Shown here piece after piece: positions 8,662-18,254 of a DNA stretch of 64,000 bases. The DNA lies in assembly GCA_016196065.1 (NCBI GenBank), contig JACPYL010000010.1, positions 1 through 64,000 of the forward strand. Direction: 5' to 3'. The notes beneath the pieces were generated by a model, which saw only the letters and a program-made list of their open reading frames with translations, had not been told where the DNA came from and ran no database searches. The number at the start of each line of letters is the position of its first letter. Position 1 is the first letter of the stretch. The translations under genes were made by a program, and so were the position numbers. The stretch comes from Acidobacteriota bacterium. Lineage in GTDB: Bacteria; Acidobacteriota; Terriglobia; Terriglobales; Acidobacteriaceae.

Positions 8662-10302
8662 ATGCCGTCAAAAACGTTGTCGCGATTTCTAGTGCCAACT
8701 GCGCTCGTGCTCCTGCTTCAGGCCGCGCCGCTGCTCGGCCAGGTCGTGCAAGACCCGCCCTCCGGACGTCCCGACGCGATCGTCGACCTGGCCTCGCGCG
8801 AAGGCGTGGAACTGATCAAAGGTCAGTGGCGCTATCACGGCGTGAATATCGTGGATGCGGACTCCCGCGCTGTCGGTCCCGATCTAAAGCCGAGCGGCGC
8901 CCCGATCAAGACCTACGACTACACTCCGCACGCCGGCCCTGCTGACTTCGACGACTCGCAGTGGGAAAAAATCGATCCGATCACGCTCGACCAACGGCGG
9001 TCGACGGCCAAAGTCTGCTTCAACTGGTATCGCATCAACGTCACGATCCCGGAAAAGGTCGGCAACGTCAGCACGGCGGGTTCTACTGTCGTTTTTGAAA
9101 TTGTCATCGACGACTACGCCGAAGTCTGGGTGAGCGGGAATATGCCGCGCGTCCTCGGACAACTCGGCGGTCCTGTGATCAAAGGCTTCAATGCTCCGAA
9201 CCGCGTGATCCTCACTCGCAATGCCCAACCTGGCCAGCAAATTCAACTGGCCGTCTTTGGCATCAACGGGCCGATTTCTTTCAGCCCGCAGAATTTCATC
9301 TGGATCAAGTCCGCCACGCTGGATTTCTACAAATCACCCAAGGTGGTGGTGAGCGAAACGGCGCCGCAGATCATCCGCAAAGATCCCGCATTCGATGAAA
9401 TCCTTCCCGCTGATGCAAAGATCGAGAAGCTCGCCGGCGGATTTCTCTTCACCGAGGGCCCAATCTGGGTTCCTCGAGCTGACGACACAGACGGCTATCT
9501 TCTCTTCAGCGATCCGAACAACAACCTCATCTATCGATGGACGCAAGACGGCCAGCTCTCTATCTTCATGACCAAGAGCGGCTACCGCGGCATGGATATC
9601 GGCGAATACGGACAGCCCGGCTCGAATGGCCTCACGCTCGACAAGCAAGGACGGCTCACCATTAACCAGCATGGCAATCGCCGCGTGGTTCGCATGGAGA
9701 AGAACGGGCAACTCACAGTTCTGGCTGATCACTATCAGGGAAAGCGCCTGAACAGCCCGAATGACCTCGTCTACAAGTCGGACGGCGCGCTCTACTTCAC
9801 CGATCCGCCCTTCGGGCTCCCGAAGTCCTTCGACGATCCCCGCAAGGAATTGCCTTTTAGCGGCGTTTACCGGGTGTCGCCCGACGGCAAGGACATCACA
9901 CTCCTTACCACCGACCTTACCGGCCCCAACGGCCTGGCATTTTCTCCCGACGAAAAATACCTTTACGTCGACGACTGGGCCACCGCTAAGAAAATCATCA
10001 TGCGCTACGAAATCAACGCCGACGGCACAATAGCGAACGGGAAGGTCTTCTTTGACATGACCGCCGCGGAAGGCGAAGACGCCCTCGACGGACTGAAGGT
10101 AGATCAGAAAGGAAATATCTACGCATCCGGTCCAGGCGGGCTCTGGATCATTTCTCCGGAAGGCAAACACCTCGGCACGATCATCGGACCCGAGCATGCT
10201 CACAACTTCGCGTGGGGCGACGACGACAGCAAGACTCTTTACCTTTGTGCCAAGACTGGCCTTTACCGCGTCCGGTTGAACATCGCAGGAATACGCCCGT
10301 GA
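8662..10302 (+). CDS. Secreted SMP-30/gluconolactonase-like protein with N-terminal carbohydrate-binding-like domain
   Basis: 546 residues from ATG 8662. A signal peptide is followed by a ~190-residue beta-rich domain resembling the galactose-binding fold (WYRINVTIP, VVFEIVIDDYAEVWVSG). The C-terminal ~330 residues form the SMP-30/gluconolactonase six-blade propeller, with the typical segments FTEGPIWVP, SNGLTLDKQGRL, NSPNDLVYKSDGALYFTDPP and GPNGLAFSPDEKYLYV; the Glu, Asn and Asp residues in these are the usual metal ligands. The likely activity is hydrolysis of an aldonolactone in the periplasm, downstream of a sugar dehydrogenase. It ends 7 bp from the convergent regulator gene. Confidence 0.85.
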   Translation: MPSKTLSRFLVPTALVLLLQAAPLLGQVVQDPPSGRPDAIVDLASREGVELIKGQWRYHGVNIVDADSRAVGPDLKPSGAPIKTYDYTPHAGPADFDDSQWEKIDPITLDQRRSTAKVCFNWYRINVTIPEKVGNVSTAGSTVVFEIVIDDYAEVWVSGNMPRVLGQLGGPVIKGFNAPNRVILTRNAQPGQQIQLAVFGINGPISFSPQNFIWIKSATLDFYKSPKVVVSETAPQIIRKDPAFDEILPADAKIEKLAGGFLFTEGPIWVPRADDTDGYLLFSDPNNNLIYRWTQDGQLSIFMTKSGYRGMDIGEYGQPGSNGLTLDKQGRLTINQHGNRRVVRMEKNGQLTVLADHYQGKRLNSPNDLVYKSDGALYFTDPPFGLPKSFDDPRKELPFSGVYRVSPDGKDITLLTTDLTGPNGLAFSPDEKYLYVDDWATAKKIIMRYEINADGTIANGKVFFDMTAAEGEDALDGLKVDQKGNIYASGPGGLWIISPEGKHLGTIIGPEHAHNFAWGDDDSKTLYLCAKTGLYRVRLNIAGIRP

Positions 10303-10309
10303 GAAGGCC

Positions 10310-12256
10310 TTACAGTTTGAGTTTTTGCAGAAGGGTCATGAAGCGGGGCTCGGTCCGCAGACTTTGCCACTCGGTGAGTACGCCGACCCACACGATCCAC
10401 GGGTCTTTTTCCTGATAGGCCCGTTCGAGCCAGTCAAGGGCCTCGCTTTTCTTTCCCATTGCGGTGTAGATCAGCGCAACACTGTAGGGAGAAACGCGTC
10501 CTGCAACCGCGCCAGTCCGCAGCTTGTCGACGGTGGTCTGCGCTCCGGCAGTGTCTCCGGAAAGCGCCTGCACCGATCCCATGATTTCCAGCACTCGAGT
10601 CGGCTCGCCGCCTAGAGCTTCCGCCTTGCGAACCTCCGCCAGCGCTTTGTCAAATTGCCGCGTCCGCATGTATGCGACCGCCAGACTCAGGTGGCCGGCG
10701 GGAAAATTAGGCAGGAGTTCCGTTGCGCGCTGAAACTCGGCAATGGCGGCTTCCGGTTTGTGCTGCGATAGGAGCATCCATCCCAGATCGTCGTGCAGCC
10801 ACCCTGACACGGGATCCAGTTGCTGTGCCGCCCGATTCTCTGCCTGCGCTTCGTCGAGCCGTCCTCTCAGGTGCAAGAACGAGGAGTAAAACTCGTGTGC
10901 AACCTGGTTGTTCGGGTTGAGAACCAGCGCCTTGCGGAAAAGCTCTTCTGCCTTGCCCCAATCCCAATCGTAGTAGTAACCAGCGAAAGCCAGCGACCCG
11001 TAAGCATCCGACAGATCCGGCGCCAACTCCAATGCCCTGGCGGCGGCCGCCTTGCCCTTGGGAAAGGCCTCCTCGGGAGGTTCAAACCCATAGCCTCCCA
11101 GGACGTTATACGCGTCCGCCATGCCGACATAAGCAGCTGCGTAGTTCGGATCCAATGCAAGAGCGCGTTGATACTCAGCCACGGATTGTCGCAGGCTTGA
11201 GTGCGTCTCCTCATACCAGAGGAACCGCCCTTTGAGGTAAGCCTGGTAGGCCGCTGCGTTTTGCGTAGTTGCCTCGCGCATCTTTTTTTCGGTCGCGGGC
11301 TGGAACTCCATGGAGAGAGCACTCGCGACTTTTTGTGCCAGATCCTTCTGCAAGGAAAGAATCTCCCCCATGTCGGGTTCGTAGGTCTCGACCCAAAGCT
11401 GGTCCTGATCCGACACCTTAATGAGAGCCGCGGTGATGCGAAAGTGTCCTGCCCCCTGCCGTACCGCGCCGTTTAGGATGTAGTCGACGTGCAGTTCGCG
11501 TCCGATCTGGTCGATGGACTTGTGTGTGTTCGAGTACTGGACGGCGGAACTCCGCGCGATCACTCCCAGATGCGAAGCATCGAGCCGTCCAAGTTGTGAA
11601 ATCAGCTCGTCGTGCAGTCCGGCCACAAAATATTCGTTATGTGGATCGCCTGTAAGGTCGTCGAATGGCAGAACCGCCAGCATCGGTCTGCGATGTGAGG
11701 TTCCTAACCGGTCTCCAAGGGGCCACAGCCATAGAGCGAAGGACACGAGCAAGACGGCGCCGCCCGCAATTGTGATCCAGATACTCGGACGCAACCGGAT
11801 GGCCTTGCCTTCCTCCTTCGTTGGAACAGCCGTCGCTAGCTTGGGGAAGGCGGCCTCGGACACCGCCGAAAGCGGCGCCTCGGGACCAGGAGTTGTGGGG
11901 GAGAATTCCGGTGGCACTTCCAGGCTGACGGGCGCCAGAAATCTGTACCCGCGTCTCGGCAAGGTCTCAATGAAGCGGGGCGTGGCCGCCGAGTCGCCCA
12001 AGGTATCGCGCAATTTGTTAATGCTGATGTTCAGGCTGTGATCGAAGTCAACGAAGGTGTCGTCATCCCAGACCCGCTTGCGCAATTCCTCGCGGGTAAT
12101 GATCTCGCCCGGACGTTCCAGCAGGACCGCCAGAACCTGAAGGGGCTGCCCCTGAATCTTCACCCGGATTCCACGCTTGAAAAGCTCTTCCGACACGAGG
12201 TCGAGTTCGAAAACTCCAAAGCGCAACCGACGTCGAGCGTGAGGAACGGGGTCCAA
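10310..12256 (-). CDS. CadC-like winged-helix regulator with membrane segment and TPR repeats
   Basis: 648 residues with a TTG start at 12256; no ATG fits before the conserved domain, so the exact start is uncertain. Residues ~10-105 form an OmpR/CadC-type winged helix (FGVFELD, IITREELRKRVWDDDTFVDF, ATPRFIETLPRRGYRFLAPV). One membrane segment follows near residues 150-170. A TolB/FlgO-like adenylate-cyclase-associated domain comes next (LAVLPFDDLTGDPHNEYFVA), then about seven TPR repeats. Such proteins probably bind DNA from the membrane and use the outer part for sensing. It is divergent from the ECF sigma gene, with a 190-bp shared control region. Confidence 0.8.
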   Translation of the reverse strand: MDPVPHARRRLRFGVFELDLVSEELFKRGIRVKIQGQPLQVLAVLLERPGEIITREELRKRVWDDDTFVDFDHSLNISINKLRDTLGDSAATPRFIETLPRRGYRFLAPVSLEVPPEFSPTTPGPEAPLSAVSEAAFPKLATAVPTKEEGKAIRLRPSIWITIAGGAVLLVSFALWLWPLGDRLGTSHRRPMLAVLPFDDLTGDPHNEYFVAGLHDELISQLGRLDASHLGVIARSSAVQYSNTHKSIDQIGRELHVDYILNGAVRQGAGHFRITAALIKVSDQDQLWVETYEPDMGEILSLQKDLAQKVASALSMEFQPATEKKMREATTQNAAAYQAYLKGRFLWYEETHSSLRQSVAEYQRALALDPNYAAAYVGMADAYNVLGGYGFEPPEEAFPKGKAAAARALELAPDLSDAYGSLAFAGYYYDWDWGKAEELFRKALVLNPNNQVAHEFYSSFLHLRGRLDEAQAENRAAQQLDPVSGWLHDDLGWMLLSQHKPEAAIAEFQRATELLPNFPAGHLSLAVAYMRTRQFDKALAEVRKAEALGGEPTRVLEIMGSVQALSGDTAGAQTTVDKLRTGAVAGRVSPYSVALIYTAMGKKSEALDWLERAYQEKDPWIVWVGVLTEWQSLRTEPRFMTLLQKLKL

Positions 12257-12374
12257 GTGCCCAAGAGTCTACCATGCAAGGGCCCTGTAAGTCGGAGATA
12301 TATCCCGCTAACTATCTGATTAATCTAGTGATATCTGGAGACACTTTCTAGACCACCATTAGACGTTTCGTGAA

Positions 12375-12403
12375 TTGAATCGGCTAGTCCCATTGCCTAG
12401 ACT
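12375..12403 (+). promoter_or_regulatory. Probable sigma-70 promoter for the ECF sigma gene
   Basis: TTGAAT at 12375-12380 and TAGACT at 12398-12403 are separated by 17 bp, a good housekeeping spacing. Transcription would begin near 12410, about 37 bp before the start codon. A similar TAGACT box stands before the second winged-helix/TPR gene at 33762. Confidence 0.45.
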
Positions 12404-12446
12404 GCGGGGCATCGCAGGAGAGCTTGAAAATTTTGGAGGGCACTCC

Positions 12447-13145
12447 ATGTCAACGTTTCCGATTCACGAACCTCTACTGAATGTTGAGTTTTCGTTCCGC
12501 GCCACCGCCCCGTCGAGGGACCTTCCGTCTCTGGACGACGAGAACTCCTTGATCGAGCGAGTCCTTGAAGGCGACCATGATCTCTTCCACCAACTTCTCA
12601 AGCCCTATGAGCGCCTGATCTACTTGTCGGCATTTTCCATCCTCAGGATGGAGGCCGACGCAGACGATGTAGCTCAGGAGGCGATCCTCAAGGCCTTCAA
12701 GAACCTGGCCTCGTTCCGCCGTGAATCCAGGTTCAGCACCTGGCTCACCCAGATCACCATCAACGAAGCCCGGATGAAGCTGCGTAAGGATCGCCGACAT
12801 CTTTATGAATCTCTGGACGAGGGGCAAAGGACGGACGAAGGCGACTACGTCCCCACCGATTTTGCCGATTGGCGTGAAATACCATCGGAGGCTCTGGAGC
12901 AGAAGGAACTTCGCAAGGTCCTCACCGATGCGGTCGCGGCACTGCCGGATAACTATCGCGCGGTACTGATGCTGCGCGACGTGCAGCACCTCAGCATCCG
13001 GGAAACAGCTAAGGCGCTTTCTCTGTCGGAAGCGAACGTCAAGACCAGACTTCTTCGCGCCCGCCTCCAGTTGCGCGACGCACTGGGGGGACTTGGAATG
13101 GCGTGGTCCGGCACGAGACAATCAGCAACGCCGAGAACCTTTTGA
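12447..13145 (+). CDS. ECF-type RNA polymerase sigma factor
   Basis: 232 residues from ATG 12447 behind GGAGGG; an in-frame extension to 12375 overlaps the promoter and is rejected. Region 2 is seen in DADDVAQEAILKAFKNLASF and FSTWLTQITINEARMKLR. Region 4 is seen in LPDNYRAVLMLRDVQHLSI and TAKALSLSEANVKTRLLRAR. Between them lies a negatively charged linker (DEGDYVPTDFADW) also found in the second sigma factor at 32746. No anti-sigma gene follows on the same strand; instead the gene is divergent from a winged-helix/TPR regulator, the same pairing as at 32746-35664. Confidence 0.85.
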   Translation: MSTFPIHEPLLNVEFSFRATAPSRDLPSLDDENSLIERVLEGDHDLFHQLLKPYERLIYLSAFSILRMEADADDVAQEAILKAFKNLASFRRESRFSTWLTQITINEARMKLRKDRRHLYESLDEGQRTDEGDYVPTDFADWREIPSEALEQKELRKVLTDAVAALPDNYRAVLMLRDVQHLSIRETAKALSLSEANVKTRLLRARLQLRDALGGLGMAWSGTRQSATPRTF

Positions 13146-13682
13146 ACGATGGTGAAAGCGGTGACCGGCCGAGAAAGATGGCTAGAATCGCCAAAAAAGA
13201 TACTCGCTCGATTTTCGAGGCAACGCGTGGCAAAGAGAGAACTGAGAGATGGGTATAACACCGGCCATGTAGATCGTGTTCTGTCCCCCGTCGGAAGGAA
13301 CCGCTATCGGGACTGTGGCAGGAGCTTTCAAATTAAGTCTCGCGAAGAGGAAAAACAATACCCCTCTAGCCTAAACGTGGCGCACCGCCCGAGCGGGTTC
13401 CAGTAATCGGCCGAGATCAAGTTTCTTCGTCTTTGATTGTTACTTCGCTTGTTCTTTCCCGTGCCGTTAACACGGAACTGGGCTGAATTAGCCGCGATAG
13501 ATGCCATCTGCCGCGCTGTAAGTTGTTGTAACTACGTTTGCACGAGAGTTCGACTCACACACGCTTCCGCCAATCTCAAGACTCTTAATGTTCGGACGCG
13601 GCTCACCGCGTCTCCCGGTGCGAAAGGAGACGAGGCAAGCCTCGTCTCTACGCCTAGAATTTTCTAGGCTCCTTGCGGTTTC
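13146..13682. other. 537-bp non-coding region between convergent genes
   Basis: No convincing gene is seen. An 85-codon frame at 13149-13406 starts next to the sigma stop but has no recognisable domain and lacks the Cys/His signature of an anti-sigma factor. The right part holds the palindrome at 13627-13648 and a second small inverted repeat, CCTAGAA/TTCTAGG, at 13653-13668. These may end transcription from both sides. Confidence 0.5.
13627..13648. repeat. Perfect 10-bp-arm hairpin repeat (GAGACGAGGC type)
   Basis: GAGACGAGGC and GCCTCGTCTC enclose a 2-base loop AA. The outer part of the arms (GACGAG/CTCGTC) is shared with the hairpin at 29371-29398, so both may belong to one dispersed repeat family. 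The hairpin lies between convergent genes, fitting a bidirectional terminator or REP-like element. Confidence 0.6.
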
Positions 13683-15338
13683 TTACTTCTGCGCGACCGT
13701 CACAGTGGCCGCTAAGTGCACCGTACCTTTTTGATTGGCTTGCACCGTGACGGATGGTCCGTTGCTGCCGTAGTGGGCCAGGACTGCGGGTTTGGCCCAA
13801 TCCAGATCCCATCCATTTTCAATGGCGATCACGGTGTATGTGCCGGGGGTTACGTTGTACAACGTGAAGCTGCCATCGAGGTCGGTCTGGTCGCGGTGGA
13901 AACGATCGATATTCGCTTCGGGATTGTCCGGGATCAGGACGACCATTGCGCCGGCGAATCCCTTGCCGTTTTGCTTTGCGAATCCATCGATCGTGACCGA
14001 GCCTCCGATCAAAGTGGCGGTGACTGACACGGAACTTGCTGCCGGAACATTAAGGCTTCGCCCCGCAATCGCTCCGCCCTCTCCTCTGACACGAGTCACT
14101 GTGTAATTGTCATTCGGCGAACCTGCCATCATGTCGTACTTGCCGGGGATGACTTCGCTGAATGTAGCCTCTCCCTTGGCATCGGTTCGCGAGGCGATGA
14201 CGGCGCCCTGGCTGCTGCGTAGCCCGATCTGGATTGGCGCTGGGAGCGCGTTCGCTCCTGTTAATTCGACCTTCACCTTTACGGTGCTGGTCGAATTGCC
14301 GGCAGCCGTGTCCAATTCCTGGCTGTTCGTAAGGTTAGCCGCAATCGGTTCCTTGAGGTGACCGTTCGAATCCGGCATCCGTACCAGATACCGTCCCGTG
14401 GCAACGCCGGTCAGCTCAAACATCCCCGGAGAAACCATTTCGAAGTTACCGCCGTCCACTTCTTCGAGGCCATCAAACACGGACCGTTGCAGTTCGGGAT
14501 AGGCAATGGGCGAGCCGTTATCTCCAGCATGAAAGAGCAGGTGAAGGGCAGGAGTGGGATTCACGTGGATGTCCGCCTCCAGGTGGTCGCCGCCTCGCAC
14601 CGGAATGGGCGTGGCTTCGTCCGCCTCGGTGGCATCACCGTAAAACGTCACGGGATAGGCGACATCCAGCCCCGGATCAACTTGGACGGGAGAATTCGGA
14701 CCTTCGCGATTCGAGGGTGGATGCATTGCGTACCACGGTGATGCCTTCACCGATACGAAGTAAGTACCGGAGTCGAGCGGCGTGACTTCGTACCTGCCCA
14801 GGTCGTCGGTGACTGTCCCGCGAAAACGGGTAATCCGGCTTACACCGGAGAAACGGCTCTCGCGATACACCATGACTTGTGATTGCCGAACGGGCTCTCC
14901 ATACTCGTCCAGAACTTTCCCCGACAGCACGGCATTCGGCGCAAGACGCAGCGTGAGATTCCCGGAATCCACGCCTGCCACTCCAGTCACGATTGCCGTC
15001 GAATACTGGTCGTGCTGGTTGTACGCGCCAGTGATGAATCCGCGCTTTGCCCCTTGCAGAGCGAACTTCCCAGCCGGAACGTGAAACTCAAAATGCCCGG
15101 AGTCCGAACTGATGGTGTTCTGCGTGTTCCGGCGAATTTTCGTGTCTTGAATTGTGAGGCGGGTTCGCGCGAGGGGCACTCCGGTATTTGCGTTGACCAC
15201 CGTACCGGCAATGCGCCACGAGCCGGTGGGAATCTGCCCGATTTGCGGATCCTGTCCGCAGACGTGGGCGGGATTGCACAGCGATACCCCAGCGATCAGC
15301 GCTGCAAGTACCATTCGAGATCGAAAACTACCAGGCAT
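13683..15338 (-). CDS. Secreted protein with carboxypeptidase-regulatory-like domains
   Basis: 551 residues from ATG 15338, overlapping the stop of the upstream gene by one base (TGATG); a GTG three bases earlier is an alternative. A signal peptide ends near HVCGQ. Several beta-sandwich domains of the carboxypeptidase-regulatory/Cna-B type follow (GTVVNANTGVPLARTRLTI, GHFEFHVPAGKFALQGAKRG, GKVLDEYGEPVRQSQVMVY, LDGSFTLYNVTPGTYTVIAI). In Acidobacteriota these are common in cell-surface or outer-membrane proteins. No enzyme motif is visible. It is paralogous in layout to the preceding gene, and the two probably act together at the cell surface. Confidence 0.7.
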   Translation of the reverse strand: MPGSFRSRMVLAALIAGVSLCNPAHVCGQDPQIGQIPTGSWRIAGTVVNANTGVPLARTRLTIQDTKIRRNTQNTISSDSGHFEFHVPAGKFALQGAKRGFITGAYNQHDQYSTAIVTGVAGVDSGNLTLRLAPNAVLSGKVLDEYGEPVRQSQVMVYRESRFSGVSRITRFRGTVTDDLGRYEVTPLDSGTYFVSVKASPWYAMHPPSNREGPNSPVQVDPGLDVAYPVTFYGDATEADEATPIPVRGGDHLEADIHVNPTPALHLLFHAGDNGSPIAYPELQRSVFDGLEEVDGGNFEMVSPGMFELTGVATGRYLVRMPDSNGHLKEPIAANLTNSQELDTAAGNSTSTVKVKVELTGANALPAPIQIGLRSSQGAVIASRTDAKGEATFSEVIPGKYDMMAGSPNDNYTVTRVRGEGGAIAGRSLNVPAASSVSVTATLIGGSVTIDGFAKQNGKGFAGAMVVLIPDNPEANIDRFHRDQTDLDGSFTLYNVTPGTYTVIAIENGWDLDWAKPAVLAHYGSNGPSVTVQANQKGTVHLAATVTVAQK

Positions 15339-17071
15339 CACTCTTCACTCGATGAAATCAACTGCAAACGCACATGCTCATTCTGGCCACCGGCCACTCG
15401 GACCGTCGGACCTTTTCCCGAGTAGGCCTCCATCGCTTCCGGGTTCCGATATTCCAGTTCCGGCTGCGGACGATCAAACGCAAGCACCCGATACGCGCCC
15501 GGAGCCAAGGGCGGCGATGAAAATGTTCCATCCGGAGACGCACTCTCCGCGAATTGGCCGCTGCTGTCTGCAGTCGGAATGTAATAAAGGAAAGCCACGG
15601 CTCGATTGCTCAAATCGGTGGCGTTGCGAGCACCACTTGACGGAGCGGGGATTCCCTCTACCGTGCCGTTAATCTCCGCGGTATCGTCGCGCATTGTGAT
15701 TTCAAGCGGAGGCGGAGAGCTGCCACCAGCGACGACCAGCGGTTCATGCAGCAGGTCGACGCTTCCCGAGCGAACCGACGCGACATATCCGCGCGAAGAC
15801 GTTGCTCGAACCCAATACCGTCCAGGCCACGCATTTTCGATGACCAGGGCCTCGTCGCCATTACGAGTGGGATTTCGTAGCGTGATACCGCCGCTTTGCG
15901 CGGTATCGTCAGCCGGCTCGAGAATGACGTTCAAGTAACGTCGAGGGCCTTTCAGGGTGATCGCACGGGTGCCGTTGAACGTGATCGACCCCGAATTGTC
16001 GGTCGAAGTAAATTGCTCGTTCACATCTACCCGGATGGAAGCGTTCGGCACGAGCATGAGCGAGGGCCCCCGTACGGCGGCTCCGTTGACGGTAATTGTG
16101 GACGTTCCCGCAAGTCCATTTTGTCCATATCCGAGCGCTTCGAGTGTGTAACTTCCGTTAGGAAGCATGCCCTCGATCGCTTGTTCACGATTGTTGTAAC
16201 CGAGCGAATATCCCGGCCCCCCGCGTCCCAACACGGACACGTTGACGTTGAGTCCCGTGTTAGGCGCCGCGTTCATGACCGGTATGTGGACGGAATAGTA
16301 GGGCTTGCGCGCAACGGAAAGGTTGACGGCAGTGGTGATTCCCGGAAATACCTGGATCGTAGCCGCCGAGCCGAAGTCCGGCGAGTTCTGTCCGTACACC
16401 GGGGGATAACCGTATAACTGTCCTTGCGGATCAGCGCTCAGCGGATCACGATCGAGCAACTCCCGTGTAAGCACTTTATAAGTGCCGGCGCGAAGCTCGG
16501 GAAACCGGAACTCTCCATCCGAACGAGTTTGCGTGCCTCCGACAGCGACCCAGTGCGCGCGCCCGTCCATTACCTGCTCCCGAAAAACCTGCAGAAAGAT
16601 ACTATCGGGAGCTTCGGAATTCGGCAGTGTCACTTTTCCGACGATCACTGCTTCCGGCACGAGGGTCAGGGTCAGGTCTCTGCCTCCGGCAAAAGCATTG
16701 CCGTTTTGCGGCAGGAATCCCGGCTTGCGCGCGAAGAAGAATGTTGAAACGTTAGCGGAGTTCTCGGGACCGTCGCCTGCGCGAGTCTCCGGCAACTTGA
16801 ACTCAAAGCGCCCTTCACTGTCCGTCAGGACGGCGAGTCGCTGGTCCGACGATGAAACCAGCGCCCGGGCGATGGGGGCGCGAGTAACTTTATTGACCAC
16901 AACTCCGCGAACCACGCCGGCGCTTTCACTGTTGGATAGCTGGGCCGAAGCGCGAGTACTGAGCAAAGTAGCAACCAGCGCCAGAGCAGCCCATGCGATG
17001 CGGAGACATCGCGCTCCCTCGATCTGAGACCGGGTGGGGAGGGAGTTGGCCAAGCGTCGTTCTGAATCCAT
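15338..17071 (-). CDS. Secreted protein with carboxypeptidase-regulatory-like domains
   Basis: 577 residues from ATG 17071 (GGAG 12 bp upstream); a TTG at 17089 behind AGAGGAG would add six residues, so the start is not certain. A signal sequence with a long basic n-region ends at ASAQ. Repeated beta-sandwich segments follow: GVVVNKVTRAPIARALVSSS, DSEGRFEFKLP, GKVTLPNSEAPDSIFLQVF, DGEFRFPELRAGTYKVLTRE, and near the end APGAYRVLAFDRPQPELEYR. It is the first gene of a two-gene unit with tight translational coupling. It is divergent from the glycosyltransferase gene. No ligand or catalytic site is recognisable. Confidence 0.7.
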   Translation of the reverse strand: MDSERRLANSLPTRSQIEGARCLRIAWAALALVATLLSTRASAQLSNSESAGVVRGVVVNKVTRAPIARALVSSSDQRLAVLTDSEGRFEFKLPETRAGDGPENSANVSTFFFARKPGFLPQNGNAFAGGRDLTLTLVPEAVIVGKVTLPNSEAPDSIFLQVFREQVMDGRAHWVAVGGTQTRSDGEFRFPELRAGTYKVLTRELLDRDPLSADPQGQLYGYPPVYGQNSPDFGSAATIQVFPGITTAVNLSVARKPYYSVHIPVMNAAPNTGLNVNVSVLGRGGPGYSLGYNNREQAIEGMLPNGSYTLEALGYGQNGLAGTSTITVNGAAVRGPSLMLVPNASIRVDVNEQFTSTDNSGSITFNGTRAITLKGPRRYLNVILEPADDTAQSGGITLRNPTRNGDEALVIENAWPGRYWVRATSSRGYVASVRSGSVDLLHEPLVVAGGSSPPPLEITMRDDTAEINGTVEGIPAPSSGARNATDLSNRAVAFLYYIPTADSSGQFAESASPDGTFSSPPLAPGAYRVLAFDRPQPELEYRNPEAMEAYSGKGPTVRVAGGQNEHVRLQLISSSEE

Positions 17072-17183
17072 CACAAAAAGTGACTCCAAGGTCTCCTCTA
17101 TTGTGATGCAAGATTCAGAAAAGTAGAAACCGCGAGGCGTCCGTTTTTTGAATCCGCCGCGATATACTCACGCCCAGAGAACA

Positions 17184-18254
17184 ATGGCCAACATACTGTA
17201 TGGGGTTAACGGCGAAGGGGCGGGCCATTCCACGCGCGCCAAGGAAGTCATAACTCATCTGCAACAGAAGGGACACGCTGTGCATGTCGTGTCCTTCGAT
17301 CGTGGGTTTACGAATCTGCGCCGCGACTTCGAAGTCACGGAGATCCACGGCTGGCGGCTTGCCTATGTCAACAACCAGGTCAGATACCAGCGCACCATCG
17401 CCAAGAACCTGCTGGGAGCCCGCAAAACTGCGGCCAGCATGGCACTCCTCAAGAAGCTTGGCGAAGAATGGAAAATCGACCTGGTCGTCACGGATTTTGA
17501 GCCGCTGTCCTGTCATGAGGGACGTCGCCGCCATGTACCCGTGATCTCGATCGACAATCAACACTGCATCACAAACTTCGACGTTGCCCTCCCGCGCGAG
17601 CATCGTGCCGACGCTGCGGCAACGAAGATGGTCGTTCGCATGATGGTTCCGCGCGCGGTTGCTTACCTGGTGACGTCATTTTTTACTGTCAGGGCGAAGC
17701 GGCGAAATACTTTCCTGTTTCCCCCGATCCTGCGCGAGAGCGTGCTGCAAGCGAAGCCCACTGCTGGTGAGCAGGTACTGGTGTATGTGACTTCTCCCGC
17801 GCCCGCGCTGGCGAAGATACTGGCGGGAGTTCGGTGCCGGTTCGTGGCGTACGGTTTTGGAAAAGAATGGCAGGAAGGAAATGTTTTATACAAAAAGCCG
17901 AGCGTCGATGGATTCACGCAGGACCTGATCAACGCGAAGGCCGTCGTCGCCAATGCCGGATTCTCCCTGGTTACAGAGGCTCTTCACCTCGGTAAACCGT
18001 ACCTCGCGATTCCGGTCGAGCACCAGTTTGAGCAGGTCTTCAATGCGTACTGGCTCGAAAAGGCGGGCTACGGCGCGTTTTGGGAGGAGTTAAATCGGGA
18101 GCGAGTGGAAGCCTTCCTCTACAATTTGCCGCACTACCGGGAAAATCTCACGAGCTATCCGCGGCAAGGGAATCAGGCGCTGCTGGCGAAGCTCGACACG
18201 CTGATCGCGGAGTATTCTGTGTCCCGTCCTGGCGGAGGGCGGCAAAAGAAATGA
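17184..18254 (+). CDS. Glycosyltransferase of the GT-B fold (MJ1255-like family)
   Basis: 356 residues from ATG 17184. The N-terminus ILYGVNGEGAGHSTRAKEV is the glycine-rich loop of MurG/GT28-like transferases, with the GEGAGHSTR signature of the MJ1255/VC2487 group. The C-terminal half has the nucleotide-sugar binding region ANAGFSLVTEALHLGKPYLA and the following PVEHQFEQVFNAYWLEK. It is probably cytoplasmic and transfers a sugar from a nucleotide donor to a lipid or glycan. Its stop overlaps the start of the PAP2-hydrolase fusion gene (ATGA), so the two products are likely made together, which points to lipid-linked glycan work. Confidence 0.75.
   Translation: MANILYGVNGEGAGHSTRAKEVITHLQQKGHAVHVVSFDRGFTNLRRDFEVTEIHGWRLAYVNNQVRYQRTIAKNLLGARKTAASMALLKKLGEEWKIDLVVTDFEPLSCHEGRRRHVPVISIDNQHCITNFDVALPREHRADAAATKMVVRMMVPRAVAYLVTSFFTVRAKRRNTFLFPPILRESVLQAKPTAGEQVLVYVTSPAPALAKILAGVRCRFVAYGFGKEWQEGNVLYKKPSVDGFTQDLINAKAVVANAGFSLVTEALHLGKPYLAIPVEHQFEQVFNAYWLEKAGYGAFWEELNRERVEAFLYNLPHYRENLTSYPRQGNQALLAKLDTLIAEYSVSRPGGGRQKK

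Noticed and set aside
13149-13406. 85-codon frame directly after the first ECF sigma gene, tempting as an anti-sigma factor
   Set aside because: No Cys/His zinc signature, no membrane segment and no domain pattern; codon use looks unlike the neighbouring genes.
18080-18250. N-terminal extension of the PAP2 fusion protein upstream of ATG 18251
   Set aside because: It overlaps the glycosyltransferase in another frame, has no domain pattern, and the ATGA overlap gives a natural start.
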